In this document: positions 53,881 to 64,000 of the stretch, piece after piece
Position numbering within the stretch: the stretch's first letter is position 1
Layout of the letters: each line of letters begins with the position of its first letter
Source of the DNA: Rhipidocladum racemiflorum
Lineage: Eukaryota; Streptophyta; Magnoliopsida; Poales; Poaceae
Reading direction: 5' to 3'
DNA length: 64,000 nt
Assembly (NCBI GenBank): GCA_036346355.1
Contig: CM070577.1
Span: 84,156,509-84,220,508 of the forward strand
Position numbers and translations under genes: made by a program
Notes under the pieces: generated by a model
Databases searched by the model: none
What the model was told of the DNA's origin: nothing
The model's input: only the letters and a program-made list of their open reading frames with translations

Positions 53881-56800
53881 TGTAACACCCCAAAATTTTG
53901 CTTTCTTAAATTTCATGTGTGAATTGGCACTTTGGTGAATTTTTGGAATTTTCTGGAATTTATTTGGATTTTTTGGAATTTATTTGAATTTATTCCATTT
54001 TGAAATAATTAAAGAATTTAACTTTGCAAATAAAGTTTTATTGGAAATATTTTATTTGAGTCCAAAATGTTCCAAAATATTTTCCAGAATTTTTCTGGAA
54101 TTTTTCTGAGTCTTTTGCTATTTTTAATGATTTAATTGAATTTCTGGGAATTTAATTGGATTAATTAAATCGAGTTGGTTTTACTGTTCATCCGACCGGA
54201 CCCGAGTCCGAGTCAGACTCGATTCCGACTCGCAAGAAGTTGGTCCAAATTAACCCGCTTCAAGAACCCAAACCGCGCGGACCGTTGGATCTTGATCCAA
54301 CGGCCACGATTGAGCCACGCCACCCGAAAGCCCGAGCCCGACCGAGCCACCCGGCTACCGAGAGTCCGACCGAACCCAAACCCCACGCACCGCTTGGATC
54401 TCGATCCAACGGCCGCGGCGCTGCCACGCCACCCAATCCGAGTCGCCGCCGACTCGCCGCAACGGAGAGGACCTCGGTTTCCGTGCGTTTCACGGACGCC
54501 GAGGGCCCTATTTAATGCGCCGCCACCCGTGCCGTGACGCCGACTTCCGTGCGCACCCGTAGCCCTAGACAACCTCGCCTGAGCCGCCGTGGTTGCGCCG
54601 CTAGAGCTCGCCGGAGTTGGGAGAAGGTGCAGCCGCGGTTTTTCGCCGATAGCCGTCGTCCTCCGTCGCCGTTGACCCCAGATCCGGAACCGGGAGAGCA
54701 AGCCGCGTCGGTGAGCACCACCCACGTCGCCGGAGCGCGCCCGAAACGCCGTCGGCTAGGTCGTCGTCCCCTGCGCCGGTGACCCAGCGCCGCCGCAAGC
54801 CATCGCCGGACCCCGAGCTCGCTCCACCGTCCGATCCAGATCCAACGTCCCAGATCACGCCACGTCATCCCACGGTGAGATTCCGTCCAAAATCCCAGAT
54901 CCAATCTCGACCGTTGGATCTAGATCCAACGGCCCAGATCGAACGCGTTCACCCCAAACGCGTGAGACCAGATCCAATCTGGGCCGTTGATTTTCAAATC
55001 AACGGCCGAGATCTAGCCACGTGTGCGGGAGACTGACCGCCGCGGCCGCCGCCCATGCGCCTGCGCGGCGCGTGACGCTGACACGCGGGCCCGCATGTCG
55101 GGCCGCCCACCAAAGCGCACCATGACGCCACGCCGACGTCATGGCAGCCCGCGATGTCGGGCCGTCGTCCCAAAGAAGGCGCCGACGCCAAGAATGACGT
55201 CACCGATGGGTCCCACTGCCGACTGCGGTCGAGCCCCGCCGACGCCAAGAATGACGTCACCCGAGGGGACCCACATCGGCGGCGACACGTAGAGCCGTGG
55301 ACCGAGTCCACGGTGGACCGAGCCAAACCATGGACCACGTCCATGGACCGGCTGACGTCAGCCGCCCAATCAGAGGCTGCCACGTGTCCTCGCTGACGCA
55401 ATAATTAATTTCCGAAAAAGAAAATGATTTATTAATTCGAAATAATGATTTCAGATTTTGATTCAAATTTCAAACGCTTATAACTTTTGCGTTTCAACTC
55501 CGATTTGAGTTATTCAAATTTCTAAATTTGTATAAAATTGAGATCTACCTAATTATGAATTTTATTTAATTTTTGGACTAAAGTTTTCCTCTGTAATATT
55601 ATTTGATTGATTATTTAAACTTCAAAATGCTATAACTTTTGCATTTTAACTCCGAATTTGACGATTCCAGTTTCTAAAAATTCATAAAATTATGTTCTCT
55701 CTGTTTATGGATTTTATTTGGATGTTTGGATACTTTTTGCCTATTGTTTATTCATGTATTGCCATTTGCACGCTTTACGAGTAGACATTGAAGTGCCGGA
55801 AGGATTCGAAGGAGAAGTATTGACTCAGGATCCAACTCCAGACCAAGAACAAGTACTTTTTGAAGGCAAGTTGTGCTTTGACCATGTTGATCCTATTTTG
55901 AAACCTATTTTGACTTAACCTATTGCATGCTAGTTCAATTAGAAAATACTTTATTTAAATATGGGGAATTAGATAAATGCCAAATTGTTGTATGACACCT
56001 TGATTAATCAAATATGTGCCATGACCCTTGTCACCCTAGTTGTGGTTTACTAGTTGGACATTACTAAAATTGCCAACATGGGTTTTAGACTGTTGTAGTA
56101 TATTGCTTAGACCTGCTACGTGCTCATGACATGATTTTGGACAATCAAACGTTAATATTGACTTAATGATATATTGAACCTGTTTTGGAAAGGTATCATG
56201 TGATGTTGATGGCACGTGGTGCATGGTAATCAACTGGGGTTTGATAAATAGTTTTCGACCGGGGCATGTGGCAAGAATGATCAGGTGGGCCAGTTGTGGC
56301 ATTGGGAGCGTTGGTTTGGTTGTTCGGGTAGTCTTGCCCTGGTCACCCTAAGGACTTAACCTTGCAAGCCTTTGAACTGAGTCAAGCGTGCAACCACATG
56401 TCTGTAATGGGACGGACCTAGTTGATTAAGTTGCTAATGACTGCACTGTGGGACCTCAGGAGGTCAACTACACCCTTTGTGTAAGTTGTGCGGGGAGCGT
56501 CTGGGAGTGAGGCCAGGTACCCATCTAACGGTTGGTTGGCCTAAACTTCGCCTTAGCTAAGGGAAGGGTTAGTGTGCAACAACCGGGGAGGACCACTTGT
56601 ATTGTTAGAAGTTTCCGAAAGACTTTGTTACGGGAACTCGCCTTTATGGTGTTTGACTGTATCTTGTGGGTAAAGTGCATAACCTCTGCAGAGTGAAAAA
56701 TCTATTTGAATAGCCGTGTCCGCGGTATTGGACATCGCTCGGGAATTACAGTCAAGGGTTAGATTTTCTCAAAAATAACTTGGGCTTGAAAGGTTGGGTT

Positions 56801-57400
56801 GGATTAATAATGATGTTGATGGAAATGTGGATTAGTATGGGAAAGATGTTTATTAAACTCCTTGAAAAGTTATTTATGCTATACTTGTTTCTACTGCTTT
56901 CGAATCTACTTATGCTACTTGTCAAATGTTTGTTTCTTGCAAATATACCTTGAGCTATTCCTTTGTATCAAGCCATGCATATAGTCTATTAGCCTGCATT
57001 CTGTGCATGACTTGCTGAGTACCAAGCACTCACCCTTGCCACAATACAACACCAGTTGAAGAGGAGACTACACCAGCTTTGGAGGAGGAGCTCCGAGAGG
57101 AACCGTCTACTTAGGGAGCGAGCCCAGTCAGTTGCCTGTGGTATACTGGATGGCGCCACGACGTTATCTTATTTTCCGCTGCTATTATTTCTCTCTTAAT
57201 AAGTTTCGCCCTGCGAGGCGTATATTTGTAACTTGACCATAAGGTCGAGCAACCAGTTTGACTATTTAATTAAAGTACTTTATTAGTATCGAGTGGTATG
57301 ATTGTGATATTTACCGATGTTAAGACTGTGTGCACTAGCGCGTTCCTGGACTAGTGCTGAATACACAGAGGGTCCGGATTAGCAAATTCGGGTCCCGACA
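53881..57400 (+). mobile_element. solo LTR of the element B family
   Basis: 3520 bases beginning TGTAACACCCC and ending GGGTCCCGACA, flanked by TCTTC on both sides (53876-53880, 57401-57405). No interior is present, so the element was reduced by LTR-LTR recombination. It is in plus orientation, opposite to element B. CTATTTAA at 54508-54515 is the probable core promoter. Its long GC-rich open frames (54200-55400) are chance frames in the LTR. Confidence 0.93.
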
Positions 57401-57405
57401 TCTTC

Positions 57406-58250
57406 TTGATGAGGTCAGGATCGCTAGCTCCTTTTTGGAATGCCACGATGACAACCGCGTCCGGGATGTCCCGAACCGTATTGTTCTTCTGCATAAAGCG
57501 TCAGATGAATTCCCGTAGGGACTCGTTCTTCTTCTGATGAAGCTGATACAGATCCCACGGAGTTCCAGGCATCTTGTAAGTTCCCTGAAAATTTGTGACA
57601 AACTGCTCACAGAGATTTGCCCAAGAGTCTATGGAATTCCTTGGTAGCCCTGTAAACTATGCTTGAGCCAACGGGGCGAGCATGACCGGCAAGTAGTTTG
57701 CCATTACGTTGCTTTCGCCGCCGGTTGCCTTAACCGCAAGGGTGTAGACCTGCAGCCAGGCTTCGGGATCTCTTTCCCCATCAAATTTGATAATGCCCTT
57801 GGGGTTGAAGCCGTCGGATCATACCACTCGGCGGAGCCGAGCGGTGAACGCTCGAACTCTGTCAATGGGCTCCTCTTCCAGGTGGGATGAGTGACGTCGT
57901 GGCGGAGACTCCACTCGGTGATCGTCGTCATTGCAGTGATATGAATGTTGGTGGTTCCTGTGTCCGTTGAGGCCCGCATTTTGATGCTTTCGGTCGCTGC
58001 GGTTGCCATCGTGATGTTAGTTGTCTTGGCGGTGGTCAGTACCGAAGCGCTCGTGGTCGTCCTCGCTCGTCGGCTTCCCGCTCCTGCCTCTTGGTGTTGA
58101 GATCATGGTGGAGGTCGCGGTGAATGGTCGAGCACAAGTCCCCGCCATAAGGGAGCCTGCGCTGACTGCTCCTCACCCGACTGCTGCTAGTCCGACTGCT
58201 TGCCGTGTGCGTCTCCGGATGTGTGCGAGGAGGTTTTGTCATCGCCTGAT
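57406..58250 (-). pseudogene. gag capsid region of element D
   Basis: Minus strand, in shifting frames: FDGERDPEAWLQVYTL (about 57790-57745), MANYLPVMLAPLAQA (about 57710), GTYKMPGTPWDLYQLHQKK (about 57580-57525) and TVRDIPDAVVIVAFQKGASD (about 57485-57425), ending in DPDLIK at the solo LTR. This is the retrotransposon gag domain of the Tat/RIRE2 type. One stop and several frameshifts are present. It continues at 53880 across the solo LTR. Confidence 0.8.
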
Positions 58251-58883
58251 CTCACTGGTTATGCTGGATTGCTGCTGCCGTCACCATGGCTTTAACTTGT
58301 GCCATAATTGGAGCAGCCGAGCTGTCGGGCTCGAGGATTGAGCCCAAGGTGTCGAGGAGCGTCTTGGAGGCCACAATGTTTTGTTGTGGCGTGCGGAAAA
58401 CTGATTGGTTTCCCACCTTTTCGTGTAGGATGTCTTTGTTAGCACTGCGGGCTCGATTTTGGAGTGACTGAGTACACGCTACTTGAGTCTCATGGCGAAG
58501 GCACTCTGCCTCCACTGCTTCTTCGGTCTCCTGTCGATATTGTGACTCAGAGCGACCGTCCCCAATCACGCACAACGTACGGAAATCGATCTTTGTGCAG
58601 GAGGAATATGGAAGAAATCTGTCACTGGCTGGGTCCTCACCGTGTTTGGATCGGGAAGTGGGCTCCTGGCACACCACCTGTGGGTAGATGACCGTGGCCT
58701 TTTCGGACCCGAGCATGAGTCCAGCAGAAACGCTGTCGAGGTCCCTCTCAGATTGGATCTGATCCGAGTCCGAAAGGGTGAGCGTGCCTAGCTCGTTGGC
58801 GATGAAGTGGAAACTCCCAAAGCAGAATACTTGACCGGGAGCGAAGGTGATGCTATCTTCGTTGATGGAAGCCATCGAGCTTG
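58251..58883 (-). CDS. N-terminal gag frame of element D
   Basis: A minus-strand frame open from ATG 58875 (MASINEDSITFAPGQVFCFG) to 58252, about 207 codons, lies just after the primer site. It includes RQETEEAVEAECLRHETQ, a helical segment, and an Ala-rich end (VKAMVTAAAIQHNQ) followed by a stop. Position and composition fit the variable N-terminal part of Tat gag. The capsid follows in another frame, so the full polyprotein is broken. Confidence 0.6.
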
Positions 58884-58904
58884 TTGAGATTGATCTTCGA
58901 GCTA

Positions 58905-58922
58905 CCCCTACCTGGCGCGCCA
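58905..58922 (-). other. primer binding site of element D
   Basis: Minus strand TTGGCGCGCCAGGTAGGGG directly follows the 5' LTR. This is not the iMet type and is a form seen in many Tat-lineage elements of grasses. The exact tRNA was not determined. Confidence 0.65.
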
Positions 58923-58924
58923 AT

Positions 58925-59397
58925 TGTCGACGTTTGTTGTCGGCAAAAACTTATATGGGGCTATGCGCTGGACCCAAGCTCGATAGTAACATAAGACAGG
59001 GGATTAGACAGGTTCAGGCCCTCGACGGTGGAGGTAATACCCTAGTCCTGTGTTCTGGGATTATGAGATGTTTGTATCTCATGTACTGTATGTCTAGTAT
59101 CTTTGTTGTGTCTCTCTTTGCCCGGTACCCCTCACCCCCTTTATATAGGTAAGGGGCAGAGGGACCCGAGTCGGTTACAGGGTAGATTCATGATCGGTTA
59201 CACGATGGAGATTCAATCTCCATAATACAATCGTATCTTTCCTAACAATAGTTAGTTACCATCTTCTATCTTTTCTTGTGGCTCACGATCACGGGAGTCC
59301 GAATAGTACCCGGGCATCTATAATCGTTCTTGGACTCCCCCTCTTGGCGAGTCCTGGTGGGCCGTCATATGCATACCTAGGGTTCATATACTCCACA
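58925..59397 (-). repeat. 5' LTR of element D
   Basis: 473 bases. On the minus strand it starts TGTGGAGTATATGAACC and ends AACGTCGACA. A TATA box (CTATATAAAG on the minus strand) lies at 59141-59150. No partner LTR was found in the window. Confidence 0.8.
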
Positions 59398-62300
59398 CCC
59401 CTCACCTCCCCCTTTTGCCCATGCTCGCAATGGGACGGCTTGCGCCATGCACGGGTGCGCGCAGCGCATGTATGCCACATAGCTACCGCGCCCTGTTCAG
59501 CACCACGCGCCTGCGCGTCAATAGTCTCGCCCTCTTCGCCAATTAGCCATAGCTCGCTTCGCCCTCACCTCGATCTCTCCGTGCGCGTGGAGACGCTGAG
59601 AGCTCGAGTGCAGGGTCGCGAGCGCGCCTTCACGTAAATCCCCTGCCCGGAGAGCTCATCGCCCATTTACTTCTACCTTGGGTCACCCTTTGGTTCCCTA
59701 ACTCCCTCTCTTTACCTTGATTTCAGCTGCCTCTAGCCGGAATGCCACCGCGGCTTCATCTTTGTCCTCGCCTCTGGCCGCCTAATGACTCACCACCTCA
59801 TACCACCTCCACTCCTTCGAGGTATTGTGTTCGGTTCACCTCCATCCACTAATGCTTAATCCCCACCCAATTGAGACTAAGCAGCCTACGTTCTCTCTTA
59901 TGGCAGCCACCTCCGATGAGATCCGCTGTTCGCCGTCGCCAGTGAGCTACCACCGGCCCATGCCCTAGGGCCCCTTGCCTCCCTGATGGCCACGGAGCAT
60001 CCGACCAGAGCTCACTGGCCTTGCTCTGCCGTCGGTGAGCCCCCGGCTCGGTGCCCCTACCATGGGCTGATGACAAGCGGGCCTGAGCTGTTAGTGGCTT
60101 GCTTAAATGCGACCACTGATCGGTGGGGTCCGACTATCAGTCAATCCAAACCGGTTTAAAACCGCATGCAATTGAACAATGCGCTTTCCTTTAAGGAAAT
60201 GTATTTTCCATTTTTTTGTGAATTTCCTTACCTGAACCACTTCAAATGCTTATAACTATAACAGCCTAATTTTTTTTATTAAAAAGTAGGTTTTGAAATT
60301 TAAATTGGCATAAGTAAATTTAAGGCACACTATATTTTTAGTTTAGGTATAAAATAAGACGCTGGAAACCTAGTGAGTTAGAAACAAATCATAATAATCT
60401 GCCGTCTGTCTGTCTTTCCATTACAGCATTTCTTATTCCCTGTCAATGACAGCAAAACAACAACAAACAAACGAGAAGAAACAAATAAAAATAAGAGAAG
60501 AGGCATACATTAGTATCTGTCTGATCCCTCTTTTTCTTCTCCCTACCATTCTCCTCATTTTTTTCTCCCCACTGCCATTTCGTTTTCATCCTCCCAAGAA
60601 CACAGAACACAAGAAAGCCTCATTCTCTCCAAACTTCTCTCCTGGAAATATCATTCAAGAAGTGAAAATCATGCAATGCATGTTACACCATTGCGATTCT
60701 CATTGCATAAGCATTCAATTTTTGTAAAAAGTTTTCGCATGCATGTTGATTTGAATATTTTTGAGGGAAGAAGAGGGAGGAGTAGTAGCTTGTCACTGGG
60801 ATACAGAGATTAGACTAGCATTAGTATTTGCTCATCTCCTGCTATTTCTTTTGCCCATACCCTTATCCTCTACCCTCTTGATAACCAGCACACATCCCCT
60901 ATCCATCCTTTTCTAGGCATACAGTAAGAATAAAGCTCCTTAGCTCACTTCAGCCGAACCACCTCCATTTCCTTTTTCTCCTTAGCTCACTTTCACATGC
61001 TAGTCAGCGGTATAGAGCGCGCAAGAGAGAGTGACTCATGTAGCTAACGAACGGGACCTACTCATCAGCCACCTGAGGATAGGGGAGGCAGCGGTGCGGC
61101 TCACCAGCGACAGTAGAGGGGCGGAGTCCGGCGGCCGAGGTGATGTCAGTGAGAGGAGGTGATGGCAGTCCAGGAGCGATGGTCGGCAATGCTTGGACGT
61201 GGTCGCAAGGTGGTCGGCGGCAAGGTCGGGTAGAGCTCGGTGCTTCGGTCGTGGCGGTGCTCGTCGGTGGGATGATGGCCTAAACTGAGGAAGGAAATGA
61301 CACTAGTGACTAGTGAGGAGCATTTCAACCACTGAAGGAATTGAAATGAAGAGCTTTAGACGAGACGATTGTTCATGGTGAAGTACCACGGCGGTGGTGC
61401 TACCGAAGAAGAAGGAGAAGATCTCAATTCACGTGGTATTGCTTTGGTGTGGCCATGGGTACAATGTGGAAAATGTGCTGGATCTTAGGAGGACCTCGAA
61501 TGGGTTTTGTAACCGGTAGAAGGCGGTTTCGTCGAGCTCGATCGCAATGTAGAGCGGCAGTGGTCAAGCAGCACTCGGGAAGCTACAGTGCGATAGGGCA
61601 TGGGGCTCTGTGTTAGGGCATGAGCGTTTGTTTAGAGCAGGGAGGAGTGGTGCCTCGATTCTCATGAAGCAAAGGCGGTGAATAAGGGCTGTGCTCCGTT
61701 CCGCCTCTCGGGGAAAAGAGAAAGGGAGAGGAAAAGAAGAAGAAAAGGGAGTATGACATGTGGCCTCAGTCCCATGTGGTAGTGAGGTTGAGAGAGGAAG
61801 AGATGAATACTATGCTGAGTCTAACCGGTGGGGTCTCCTGTCCAGCCGGGTCCATGTGGCAGTCTCAACAAGTTATTCATTTGCCTTACTCCCCTCAGAC
61901 AACAGTGGTGGAGTATTTATTTCATAGGTCAAATCACTACGAACCTTTTTGAAAATTTTTAATTAAAGTTTTTATGGACTTATCTACTTATAGTAAAAAT
62001 TTTAGGTCAAAAACTTTAGTAGGTAATTTTATAAAAATCTGACAAGTGAACTTGTTCAATTTTTTGTTTTCTATAATTGATTTATTTGAGGGTATAAATT
62101 GAATTATTGATTTTTCATCAATTTTTAAAGATTTTTTATGAGCTAGATAATATTATATAAAAATTTTAGTTTTTTTTATCTTGAGTAGGTATTTTCTAAT
62201 ATATTTTTTAGATTATCATATTTCCAGTTGTTAAATTTTTAAATGTAGTAAAATTAAATATTTTTTGATATTTTTACCATAGGTAGGTATTATTGTGAGG

Positions 62301-62569
62301 ATTATTTGATAAAATCCTTAGCTTTAGATAACATTCAAAATATTTTCTAAATTTTGTCATATGTCTAATCAAAATAAAAATTCTTTGTTTTACAACCATT
62401 ATCTTTCCATTAATGCTTTCACACCCATTTTTGACTTAGGTAAAAGTAATTTCAGGGCTTTTTACTTTTTGTGTGAGTTTTTACTAAAATTTACTTTTAT
62501 TTTGTTTTCTTTTTATCTTTTACCATTTCACAAATTGAATTTTCTTTTAAAACAAAATCCACCCGGTAA
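59398..62569. other. unrecognised repetitive-looking DNA
   Basis: A GC-rich part with CT-rich tracts (59400-60100) is followed by AT-rich DNA containing CTTATAACTATAACAG, a G-rich block (61020-61750) and a long AT-rich tail (61930-62560). The alternation resembles the inside of a long chromovirus LTR, but no TG/CA ends, TSD or coding motif could be fixed. Open frames on either strand (up to 119 codons) show no motif. No gene is called. Confidence 0.35.
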
Positions 62570-62790
62570 CACTAGTACAAAAATTGTCATTAGTGGTGGT
62601 TTTTAACTGACATCAGTGGCGGTTTTCAAACCGTCACAGATTAAGTGCCACTGATAATAGGGGATTATCAGTGTCGGTTTTAAAACCGCCACAGAAAATA
62701 ATATCAGTGGCGGTTTTTGGCTACAACCGCCACTGATACTCATTATCAGTGACGGTTTTATACAAAAACTGGCACCGACATTGATACTAA
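62570..62790. mobile_element. CACTA transposon terminus
   Basis: Starts CACTAGTACAAAAATTG and carries subterminal repeats of the type CAGTGGCGGTTTT and their inverses at about 62625, 62640, 62670, 62710 and 62735. This is the usual grass CACTA end. The opposite end is not found before 64000, so the element is truncated or extends beyond the window. Confidence 0.75.
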
Positions 62791-63307
62791 ACATGCAAAA
62801 AAAAAAAAAGAACTTTGCATTTAAAAAATCCACATCAATCATAAAAAAAAGAACAATTATCGTTCATGCTATTGAGAAAGAAAGCATAGAGGTACTGCAC
62901 TTACTTCTGTACTTTACCAAGGGCGTTACTCTGCGAGCTGGACTCCAGGAGGGTTTCAATGCGATTAACACCTCTATTATACAACCGACCCGATCGCTGT
63001 CAGGCTCACAGATTGATGCTTTTCGCCTCTGAGTCCGTGGTGCAATTAAAATTACAGAAGAAATTCATCTGGACGAGATAGCCAGATGCAGTGCAAGCGA
63101 AGCCTACCTCCACAGTGCGAAACGCGCATCACGCCTGCATCTTGCTTTCTTGCTTGAGACGAGATACTTGTGCTTGTCGTAGCCTTTCTGCTTAATTTCC
63201 AGGGCCATGCGTGCATACCTAGCTAGTTCTTTCTTATAGTTGTGTCACCTGTAATTTGGACGGCATTAGCAACCATGAAAACAAATCTTGGTGATCCCAG
63301 CTGGTTA
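62791..63307. other. no feature recognised
   Basis: Possibly the interior of the CACTA element. An A13 tract lies near 62798. No coding motif was seen in the 83-codon open frame. Confidence 0.35.
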
Positions 63308-63593
63308 GGTCATCTCCAAAAGAGAGCTCTAAAAATGAGCCTTAAACTTTAATTTAGGACCTCCAACTAATTAGATTTAGATCTTTAACGAAATATTCAC
63401 TCCAGCAATTAGACCCTAAAATCCAACGAAGATAGGGCTTAATCACAGAGTTGCTAAATATAGCTACTCTCCTAGGGTCCTAAAACAATTTGCTAAATTT
63501 TAACAATTTAGGGTTATTGTTGGAGTTAATCTTTTCCCAAAAGCTCTATAATTCAAATTAAGATCATATTTAAGGTCTCTCTTGGAGATACTC
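63308..63593. mobile_element. Tourist/Harbinger-type MITE
   Basis: 286 bases. Left end GGTCATCTCCAAAAGAGAGC is mirrored by right end GGTCTCTCTTGGAGATACTC, flanked by TTA (63305-63307, 63594-63596). AT-rich, non-coding interior with an internal inverted pair (AATTTAG / CTAAATT). Confidence 0.82.
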
Positions 63594-63596
63594 TTA

Positions 63597-64000
63597 GTTC
63601 ATGTCCGTTGCTTTCTTACAACTTTTTTTTAAAAAATAGAATTTAAAATTTTTGGCTGGTTACCGGCCATGAGAATTCCACCCCCAGTTTATTTTCTTTT
63701 TAGCGAGATTTATTTTCCCTCTCGCGGCAAAACATTTGTGACAGGACAAGCCAACATCACAGCTAGTCATGACTCTGCCTGACTACCCTGTCTGATAGGC
63801 GCAGTATGGTAAAATTATCTAAGAGACTTTTTATCATCTTCGAAAATACCAAAATTTACATCAAAGTACGTAGTATCGAAATTTAGTACCTCTACTCTTT
63901 TTTTACTTTAATTTTGGTATTTCTTAAGAATGATAAAACAACTTTTATCTAATGCAGCAAGGAACCCAAGAATATATCTTCATATATATATATAACATAT
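63597..64000. other. no feature recognised
   Basis: AT-rich DNA to the window end, finishing in a short TA repeat. No gene or element ends were identified. Confidence 0.35.

Larger units (their letters stand above)
42966..59397 (-). mobile_element. element D: Tat/RIRE2-like Gypsy retrotransposon, truncated, with two nested insertions
   Basis: Minus-strand element with 5' LTR 58925-59397, a non-iMet primer site, a 5' frame, gag capsid, nucleocapsid knuckle and the gag-pol linker. It ends at a junction with the hyccin fragment near 42965. Protease, RT, integrase and the 3' LTR are absent. Gag is interrupted by a solo LTR (TSD TCTTC) and by element C (TSD GATTA). Net of inserts it is about 2.6 kb. 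Confidence 0.8.

Noticed and set aside
54213..55401. Several long GC-rich open frames on both strands
   Set aside because: They lie wholly inside a solo LTR with exact ends and TSD; overlapping frames on both strands are typical of high GC content.
42966..59397. Element D inserted into a resident hyccin gene with the other half to the right
   Set aside because: No N-terminal hyccin sequence was found right of 59397, and element D has no 3' LTR or TSD at the hyccin junction.
59278..59637. 119-codon plus-strand frame spanning the end of element D
   Set aside because: Begins within the LTR of element D and has low-complexity Ser/Pro/Arg composition without motif.

Overview
The window is nuclear DNA from a grass (Poaceae, probably panicoid). 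The evidence is typical grass MITEs (Stowaway, Tourist/Harbinger, Mutator-like), a hAT element, a Helitron candidate, CACTA ends, and nested Ty3/Gypsy and Ty1/Copia LTR retrotransposons joined by exact 5-bp target-site duplications (TSDs). No prokaryotic features, tRNA or rRNA genes were seen. About three quarters of the 64 kb is retrotransposon. The only convincing host genes are two paralogous copies of a small intronless gene for an 83/88-residue basic protein that I do not recognise.

Region by region. 5-884 is a non-autonomous hAT element. About 1030-4545 is copy 1 of a locally duplicated segment, with the gene at 2770-3021. 4546-5070 is a Copia 3' LTR remnant and a minisatellite. Copy 2 starts near 5085, is split at 6080 by 21.7 kb of nested retrotransposons, and resumes at 27809, with its gene at 30024-30290. 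Element A (6080-27803, minus, Tat/RIRE2-like Gypsy, TSD GGATT) carries an antisense gene with its own TATA box. Its 5' LTR is split by element B (15063-27605, minus, Tekay-like chromovirus with 3.4-kb LTRs, TSD GGTAC). 33064-37463 is a young gag-less Copia element (TSD ATCAA). 37469-42037 holds partial copies 3, 4 and 5 of the duplicated segment plus a Helitron candidate and several MITEs.

42038-59397 is a second nest. Element D (minus, Tat/RIRE2-like; 5' LTR at 58925-59397) has its gag split by a solo LTR of the element B family (53881-57400, TSD TCTTC) and by element C (43354-53699, plus, chromovirus, TSD GATTA). At its left end the gag-pol linker of D runs straight into a frameshifted fragment of a hyccin (FAM126)-like gene in the same orientation. 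59398-64000 is mostly unrecognised AT-rich DNA with an orphan CACTA end and a Tourist-type MITE.

One cross-cutting observation: in elements B and C the differences between LTR pairs, and the breaks in conserved motifs such as the tRNA primer site, the protease DSG and the RT region, fall mostly at CAG/CTG and CCGG sites as small indels or replacements. In element A they are ordinary transitions. This looks like consensus error at heavily CHG-methylated cytosines rather than biological decay, so apparent frameshifts in B and C should be read with care.
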